Positions 7,206-10,525 of a stretch of DNA of 10,525 nt are shown here, piece after piece (position 1 is the stretch's first letter; each line of letters starts with the position of its first letter). The notes below the pieces were generated by a model. The model had not been told where the DNA came from and searched no databases. It saw nothing but the letters and a program-made list of their open reading frames with translations. This stretch comes from JAFGOM01 sp964605795 (GTDB lineage Archaea; Halobacteriota; Methanomicrobia; Methanomicrobiales; Methanospirillaceae). The stretch is taken from positions 1-10,525 of the forward strand of contig CAZSDZ010000070.1 of the NCBI GenBank assembly GCA_964605795.1. Direction: 5' to 3'. The translations under genes and the position numbers were made by a program.

Positions 7206-7653
7206 TCAGGTATTGCAATCAAGGAGAGATTCAAGGTACGTGCATAGTGATGCAATTTCATCGAGTTGTGTTACAAGAACCTCGTATACCATGAGATCAT
7301 TGATTGTCCCATATCGGTGTACCAGGATATTTCTCATGCCTTTTATGTTTCGCACCAGTTCTCCCATGGATTGTGAGATGATCTTTTCGTTAACAAGGTT
7401 ATGAATAATATCGTCATCGTTATGTGGAATTCCCAGATGGAGATCACGGTTGATGATAGCATAGATATCAAAAATGCTCTGGAGTTTTGTATTCGAGTCG
7501 TTTATAGAGTCCGTCCTTGACGATTCCGAGTCTGATAAAATCTTCGGGGTCTTTTGAATCAGGGAGATTATCCCTGATAATATCGATAGAATCGTCGATC
7601 TCCCGCAATAAAAATCGTATCTTCTCTCTTCTCTGGATATGATAGGTTGTCAT
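7206..7653 (-). pseudogene. hepT: HEPN-domain (HepT/DUF86-type) toxin, frameshifted
   Basis: HEPN ribonuclease toxin of the HepT/DUF86 group, paired with the nucleotidyltransferase that overlaps its start (TAATG, one shared base). The first frame (7653-7468) reads through FIRLGIVKDGLYKRLEYK and then stops after a few unrelated residues. One base over, the remainder is open from LQSIFDIYAIINRDL to the TGA at 7208-7206. It includes the active-site motif R-x4-H-x-Y as RNILVHRY (bases 7334-7311), followed by GTINDLMVYEVL. Removing one A from the AAAA run at 7488-7485 joins both parts into a 148-residue protein of normal family length with no other defect. It is therefore a recent single-base frameshift, a sequencing error in a short homopolymer, or less likely slippage that still yields some full-length toxin. 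In working pairs the nucleotidyltransferase adds AMP to the motif's Tyr and silences the RNase. Confidence 0.85.
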
Positions 7654-8213
7654 TACAATGCCTTCTCTCCGATGTAATCCAGGTAATATGGTTTAAAGAA
7701 TTCATATTCCCGGATTGTTTTGTATGCACATTCATACAGGGCATCTTCATCAGCCACATACAATACGTTTCCTTTGAAGACATTGATCTGAACATATAAT
7801 GGAAGGTTCTCAAAGATCTGAATGTCAAAGATACGAGGAACCCTTCCAAGGATGTATATCCTCATACGTTCTGCATCTATTGCGGGCAGGTCTGTTGAGA
7901 TAGCGATATCAATATCTGAATTATGGTCATCAGTCGCATCTGCAACCGATCCATATACCATGATCCATTTGATGTGATGAAATCCGGGATTCTTTTCAAT
8001 CTCCATGAGCAATGATGGGATTGCCGGGTTTATATTGTGAGAACTGATATTTTTATTCACATAACAACTATTGCAGTGGTATGGTATCTGGTTTTGCATT
8101 ATCTTTTTGTCGTCAGGGGAGATGTGATGCAGGTCTATCCATTTGTTTTTGGATTCCTGGTATCGTTTTTGATCGGCAATCCGTATTTTTTTCAGGATAG
8201 GATATCGGATCAT
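7653..8213 (-). CDS. mntA: MntA-like nucleotidyltransferase antitoxin with an unusual N-terminus
   Basis: 186 residues from the ATG at 8213. Residues about 60-186 are a minimal nucleotidyltransferase: YGS (87-89), ten residues, then D-I-D (100-102), with a likely third acidic residue D130 in FDIQIF. These residues bind metal-NTP. Family members silence HEPN toxins by adding AMP to their Tyr. The gene overlaps the HEPN gene by one base, and the C-terminal AYKTIREYEFFKPYYLDYI is typical. The first 50-60 residues are not typical: they are basic and helical and end in HCNSC (C47, C50). The frame stays open upstream to 8309, reading another Cys pair (CKC) and a W/Y-rich stretch but no start codon. 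The N-terminal part may therefore be a foreign or truncated zinc-finger-like gene fused in frame. Alternative starts are GTG 8060 and ATG 8006. A TATA-like ACAATATAAAC at about 8034-8044 would suit a transcript starting near 8006-8015. The domain call is firm; the start is not. Confidence 0.82.
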   Translation of the reverse strand: MIRYPILKKIRIADQKRYQESKNKWIDLHHISPDDKKIMQNQIPYHCNSCYVNKNISSHNINPAIPSLLMEIEKNPGFHHIKWIMVYGSVADATDDHNSDIDIAISTDLPAIDAERMRIYILGRVPRIFDIQIFENLPLYVQINVFKGNVLYVADEDALYECAYKTIREYEFFKPYYLDYIGEKAL

Positions 8214-8217
8214 GTCA

Positions 8218-8240
8218 GTATCCTGATAGAACCAGGATAC
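8218..8240 (-). promoter_or_regulatory. hairpin covering the ribosome-binding site of the nucleotidyltransferase ORF
   Basis: A perfect 8-bp inverted repeat (minus strand GTATCCTG, 7-nt loop, CAGGATAC) ends 4 nt before the ATG at 8213. The 3' arm contains AGGAT, the only Shine-Dalgarno-like bases there, so folding would hide it. If translation starts further down, this hairpin is simply inside upstream sequence. Confidence 0.4.
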
Positions 8241-8294
8241 GATGCTATGGGCAGTACCAGAACGCTCGCATTTGCATAGAGGGATGACTTTTTG

Positions 8295-8308
8295 GACAAA
8301 TATTTGTC
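8295..8308. promoter_or_regulatory. perfect 14-bp palindrome in a divergent promoter region
   Basis: GACAAATATTTGTC is perfectly palindromic and lies in the gap between the leftward nucleotidyltransferase/HEPN operon and the rightward DUF2080 gene. It abuts a TATA-like TTTAAATAG (8309-8317) that would serve the DUF2080 gene. It is a good shape for the operator of a dimeric repressor controlling one or both genes. Confidence 0.45.
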
Positions 8309-8352
8309 TTTAAATAGAAGGTTATATGTAATGGACAGGTAATAGACATAGT

Positions 8353-8511
8353 ATGAAGAAAATTCCTATGCAATCCGCTACTGAATTGAAAATAACCGAT
8401 ATCGAAGGATTTTATATCAGAACGGTAACTGCCTTCGGCACAGGTGCAAAAGTTGATTGTCCAAAGGAACATCTTGGAAAGAAGGTATATCTGGTTATCA
8501 CTTCGGAATGA
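8353..8511 (+). CDS. DUF2080-family transposon-associated small protein
   Basis: 52 residues: a short lead, a strand-rich stretch (ELKITDIEGFYIRTVTAFG) and the family block GTGAKVDCPKEHLGKKVYLV. The pattern G-x-GAKVDxPKEHxGKKV is that of the DUF2080 proteins found beside archaeal transposases; they look like small swapped-hairpin DNA-binding proteins. No transposase is present on either side, so this is an orphan: either what is left of an element or a free-standing regulator. It is the only clear plus-strand gene in this part of the window. A TATA-like TTTAAATAG or TTATATG lies 25-45 bp upstream. AGGT at 8337-8340 is rather far to serve as a ribosome-binding site. Confidence 0.75.
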   Translation: MKKIPMQSATELKITDIEGFYIRTVTAFGTGAKVDCPKEHLGKKVYLVITSE

Positions 8512-8519
8512 ATTTTATT

Positions 8520-8557
8520 CAGTTAAGTGGAAACCGGATTTAACTGTATTTATACAG
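8520..8557 (+). terminator. overlapping hairpins after the DUF2080 gene
   Basis: CAGTTAA (8520-8526) pairs with TTAACTG (8540-8546), and CTGTAT (8544-8549) pairs with ATACAG (8552-8557) across a 2-nt loop. The two stems share bases, so only one can form. They begin 9 nt after the DUF2080 stop. This could be a transcription end signal or the structured end of a former mobile element. Confidence 0.3.
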
Positions 8558-8587
8558 GCAATTTACTCTGAAAATCTGTAACCGGGT

Positions 8588-8811
8588 TTAGATACTGACT
8601 GCCGGACACTCAATCACTCTCTGTTTACAGTACATGCAGGCCAGTCTTCCTTCACCAGTGCATTTCCGGCAAATCCAAGTATTAAGAGGATGCAGAGAAG
8701 AATAAAAACAATCCATGAGAAATCCAGTAAGATGAGTATTATGCCTAATAAAAAGGGGATAAGAAACACTTAAAAATCAGGGGCAATATCTTTCCATGTC
8801 ATCTTTTTCAT
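8588..8811 (-). pseudogene. broken gene for a small membrane-anchored zinc-ribbon protein
   Basis: The minus-strand reading begins MKKMTWKDIAPDF at 8811 and meets TAA (8772-8770). It continues in the same frame with two hydrophobic segments (VFLIPFLLGIILILL, then WIVFILLCILLILG) to about 8655. One base over, the frame from about 8680 to the TAA at 8590-8588 reads NTWICRKC, TGEG, CMYC and ECP: two Cys pairs with the C-x2-C-x-G-x-G spacing of DnaJ-like zinc-binding repeats. Joined by one inserted base, the pieces make a protein of about 73 residues with a membrane part followed by a zinc ribbon. Two lesions, a stop and a frameshift, suggest real decay rather than a single base error. I cannot name the family. 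Confidence 0.5.
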
Positions 8812-8905
8812 AAAAAACTTTCCATTTTTTACCCCGTTTGAAAAATAAAGAACTCAAAAGACCTTTCCCAAAAGCACTGAATTTACCATAATAAATACAG
8901 TCGAT

Positions 8906-9124
8906 TCAATGCCGGCTCAAAAGCCGATATTTAAGCTGGAGAATAACCAAAACATAACACACAACCCACAGGATACTACATTGCAAGAGGATAGATGCTC
9001 CAATCCCATATATCAGGAGTGATACAAAGTTTGATGTGATAACAATCCAGGGGGATATTTTCCATAGGCATACAGTTCCTGCATACCAGTAGAAGGAAAG
9101 AAAACGATAATAATCTACGCCCAA
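8906..9124 (-). CDS. small hydrophobic protein, uncertain
   Basis: 72 codons from a TTG at 9124, preceded almost directly by AAAGGAGA, which is too close for normal spacing, so the true start is unclear. The product is rich in W and Y, with one or two membrane segments (WIVITSNFVSLLIYGIGASILL, read as two blocks, and SILWVVCYVLVILQ) and a basic end (KYRLLSRH). No family is recognised. After its TGA the same frame continues to read plausible protein (YYGKFSAFGKGLL...) for about 40 codons up to the broken zinc-ribbon gene, so this may also be part of a decaying membrane-protein gene. Confidence 0.35.
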   Translation of the reverse strand: MGVDYYRFLSFYWYAGTVCLWKISPWIVITSNFVSLLIYGIGASILLQCSILWVVCYVLVILQLKYRLLSRH

Positions 9125-9257
9125 TCTCCTTTATAGGGAATATGATACAACAAATAATATCAGGAAATTCTCCCTAAAATACCAGATAATAATGAATCTC
9201 CCTTAAATGAAAATCACCCTATTGGCTTATGGTAAATACAATAATACCAGAAAGGCA

Positions 9258-10118
9258 TCAACCCTTTTGTGGAAGCCTGTTTCTTACAAGCCAGAAAATA
9301 ATCGCAAGCACGATAAATACCACAAGAACAAACCACCCAAACTCACCAAGCATCATCTCCCCGGCCTGGGTTTTAACAGTCAGATCAGGATAAAAACGCT
9401 GAATAAAATAATTCCAGAACCCATGGTACAACACGGTGACCCAGACGCTTCCTGATGCTAGACGGAGCCAGGCCATAACAACCCCTGAACCGATAACAGA
9501 CGGGATAAAGATTGCAAGAGAAAACCAGATCGACCCGATTCCATGATAAGTGCCAAAAATGATCAGCGGAATATGCCATAACGCCCAGATAGTACCGGAA
9601 AGAAGAGCAGTACCGGTAAATCCCATAGACCGGTAGAGCTCGGGAACCAGCAGTCCCCGCCAGCCAAGCTCCTCACCAAAAGCTGCAAAACAGGAGAAGA
9701 GAATTGCTGTAATAATTGCAGGAACAGAAGATACTACCAATAATGATGCTGCATTACCGGTATCAAACGAAGCAATTCCCAAAAACCAAGCCGAACCAAA
9801 CATACACAGCCCTACCAGAACAGGGAGAATAATCCCAAAACCCAGCCAGAATACAGGAGCATTGCGTAATTCAAACCCAGAAAGGTTCCTCTGGTGCCAC
9901 AGACGGGTAACTATTGCCCCTGCAGCCGGACACCACATAAGTGCGATCGTGCAGGAGAACATAAATGATGCATTACTGCTCACTGGTTTGGTTGTGGTTA
10001 TCAGATACCAGAAAACCAAAGAGAACAGGAGGGTACATACAATAAAGGTAAAAACCATCTTTTTCGGATCGGTGCCATCATTACCCTGACCTGTCGATTG
10101 AAATATCTGCTCTGTCAT
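9258..10118 (-). CDS. CPBP-family intramembrane metalloprotease (Abi/Rce1-like)
   Basis: 286-residue integral membrane protein with about eight hydrophobic segments. In this family (Abi/CAAX protease, Rce1-like) a metal held by Glu and His inside the membrane cleaves membrane-bound peptides; prokaryotic members serve in bacteriocin self-immunity, peptide processing or unknown tasks. All signature motifs are present: EELGWRG with E149, E150 and R154; WALWHIPL with H182; and LYHGFWN with H232 and N236. It should therefore be active. Start: a TTG at 10133 extends the frame by five residues, but ATG 10118 has GGGG four bases ahead and a TATA box at about 10160, so ATG is preferred. It stands alone with no bacteriocin-like neighbour, so its substrate cannot be read from context. 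Confidence 0.92.
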   Translation of the reverse strand: MTEQIFQSTGQGNDGTDPKKMVFTFIVCTLLFSLVFWYLITTTKPVSSNASFMFSCTIALMWCPAAGAIVTRLWHQRNLSGFELRNAPVFWLGFGIILPVLVGLCMFGSAWFLGIASFDTGNAASLLVVSSVPAIITAILFSCFAAFGEELGWRGLLVPELYRSMGFTGTALLSGTIWALWHIPLIIFGTYHGIGSIWFSLAIFIPSVIGSGVVMAWLRLASGSVWVTVLYHGFWNYFIQRFYPDLTVKTQAGEMMLGEFGWFVLVVFIVLAIIFWLVRNRLPQKG

Positions 10119-10153
10119 AGGACCCCTACTCAATTATGTAACAACCAGAGGTA

Positions 10154-10165
10154 TCAATTATATCC
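10154..10165 (-). promoter_or_regulatory. TATA box of the CPBP protease gene
   Basis: Minus-strand GGATATAATTGA is centred near 10160. Archaeal spacing puts the transcript start near 10133, leaving a leader of about 15 nt that contains the AGGGG ribosome-binding site before ATG 10118. Confidence 0.45.
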
Positions 10166-10171
10166 CTGATT

Positions 10172-10292
10172 CGGGACTCCGCACATTATAATATTGTGTG
10201 AAGTTATTTTCTCCATTCTTTAAATATGTGCAAGGTAATCCAGTAACTAACTCGAAAATATATCCACATTTTTGTTCACGTGCGGAGTTCCG
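10172..10292. mobile_element. possible MITE or solo insertion-sequence ends
   Basis: 13-bp terminal inverted repeats CGGGACTCCGCAC (10172-10184) and GTGCGGAGTTCCG (10280-10292) match at 12 of 13 positions. They enclose about 95 bp of AT-rich DNA with no frame. Both ends are flanked by ATT (10169-10171 and 10293-10295), which could be a 3-bp target duplication. The ends are much more GC-rich than their surroundings. The 3-bp flank could be chance. Confidence 0.45.
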
Positions 10293-10360
10293 ATTTTATT
10301 AGTGAATGATGGTATATTAGACAATCAAAATAGTATTAAAAATCGTATCGTTTACTTAAG

Positions 10361-10370
10361 GATATAATAG
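10361..10370 (+). promoter_or_regulatory. TATA box of the DUF2281-type gene
   Basis: GATATAATAG is centred near 10366, which gives a transcript start near 10391-10393, within a few bases of the ATG at 10395. No ribosome-binding site is present, so a leaderless message is expected. Confidence 0.45.
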
Positions 10371-10394
10371 AGAAAGAATTGTGAATTAGCATTT

Positions 10395-10523
10395 ATGACA
10401 AAAAACAGTGTTATTGAAGGTCGGGCTCGACAACTCCCCCCTGAGTACCAGCAGAAAGTACTGGATTATATTCATCTATCTCAGTTTAGCGACAGCGGAC
10501 CCCTAAGTGTAATACTAACATAA
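10395..10523 (+). CDS. DUF2281/VapB-type antitoxin N-terminus, apparently truncated
   Basis: 42 codons. The first 27 (MTKNSVIEGRARQLPPEYQQ then KVLDYIH) match the N-terminus of DUF2281-type antitoxins, where LPPEYQQKVLDYI is the hallmark helix. Full members run to 65-80 residues with an acidic, Trp-containing tail. Here the sequence turns into SQFSDSGPLSVILT and stops at 10523, two bases from the window edge, with no such tail. No toxin gene is visible. It may be cut by an element starting around 10485-10500, or it may be a diverged short member. The promoter and start codon look intact. Confidence 0.6.
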   Translation: MTKNSVIEGRARQLPPEYQQKVLDYIHLSQFSDSGPLSVILT

Positions 10524-10525
10524 TA

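Noticed and set aside
7485..7488. Programmed frameshift in the HEPN gene
   Set aside because: Four A is short for slippage, and no upstream Shine-Dalgarno-like stimulator or downstream structure is evident; mutation or base error is simpler, so slippage is kept only as a remote option.
8588..8716. A separate 42-residue zinc-ribbon gene starting at ATG 8716
   Set aside because: No ribosome-binding site precedes the ATG, and the membrane segments in the adjacent frame make a broken larger gene the better reading.
9258..10118. CPBP protease as an abortive-infection or bacteriocin-immunity system
   Set aside because: The family name invites it, but no phage-defence or bacteriocin gene is adjacent.
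1..10525. CRISPR array, tRNA or rRNA
   Set aside because: No regularly spaced repeat series, cloverleaf or conserved rRNA stretch was seen on either strand by eye.

Overview
The window looks archaeal, most likely a methanogen of the Methanomicrobiales (a Methanospirillum-like genome is my best guess). The reasons are TATA-type promoters about 26 bp ahead of starts, several genes with no Shine-Dalgarno that fit leaderless transcripts, a DUF2080 transposon-associated protein (a family I know mainly from archaea), a MntA/HepT-type nucleotidyltransferase/HEPN pair, and secreted transglutaminase-like and Ig-like proteins. The genus is inference; no rRNA or methanogenesis gene is present to settle it. 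Almost every intact gene lies on the minus strand.

Left part (1-5160) is ordinary, denser and more GC-rich. It holds the first codons of an unknown minus-strand gene, a secreted transglutaminase-like protease-fold protein, a stand-alone SagB/nitroreductase-type flavoenzyme, a doubtful small plus-strand membrane-protein gene, and a full-length DUF255/YyaL-type protein (thioredoxin fold plus (alpha/alpha)6 barrel). Upstream of the last gene is a short decayed copy of its own middle.

Middle part (5480-8820) is accessory DNA. A RelB/RelE-type operon has a toxin that ends at an in-frame TAA just before its conserved C-terminal motif, which is still readable after the stop. A secreted Ig-like protein follows. 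Next is a nucleotidyltransferase/HEPN (MntA/HepT-like) operon whose HEPN toxin is frameshifted in a run of four A. A divergent DUF2080 gene with no transposase sits beside it, separated by a perfect 14-bp palindrome. Beyond that is a broken gene for a small membrane-anchored zinc-ribbon protein.

Right part (8900-10525) carries a possible small membrane protein, a complete CPBP-family membrane metalloprotease, a 121-bp element with 13-bp inverted ends that looks like a MITE, and the start of a DUF2281-type antitoxin that appears cut short at the window edge.

Overall the sequence shows a stable housekeeping/secretory block next to a patch where selfish and mobile modules have been acquired and are decaying: two toxin genes are disrupted while their partner antitoxins remain open. 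I did not find a convincing wholly new multi-gene system. The most unusual items are the disarmed toxins, the nucleotidyltransferase reading frame that runs back to a Cys-pair region with no start codon, and the decayed DUF255 copy.
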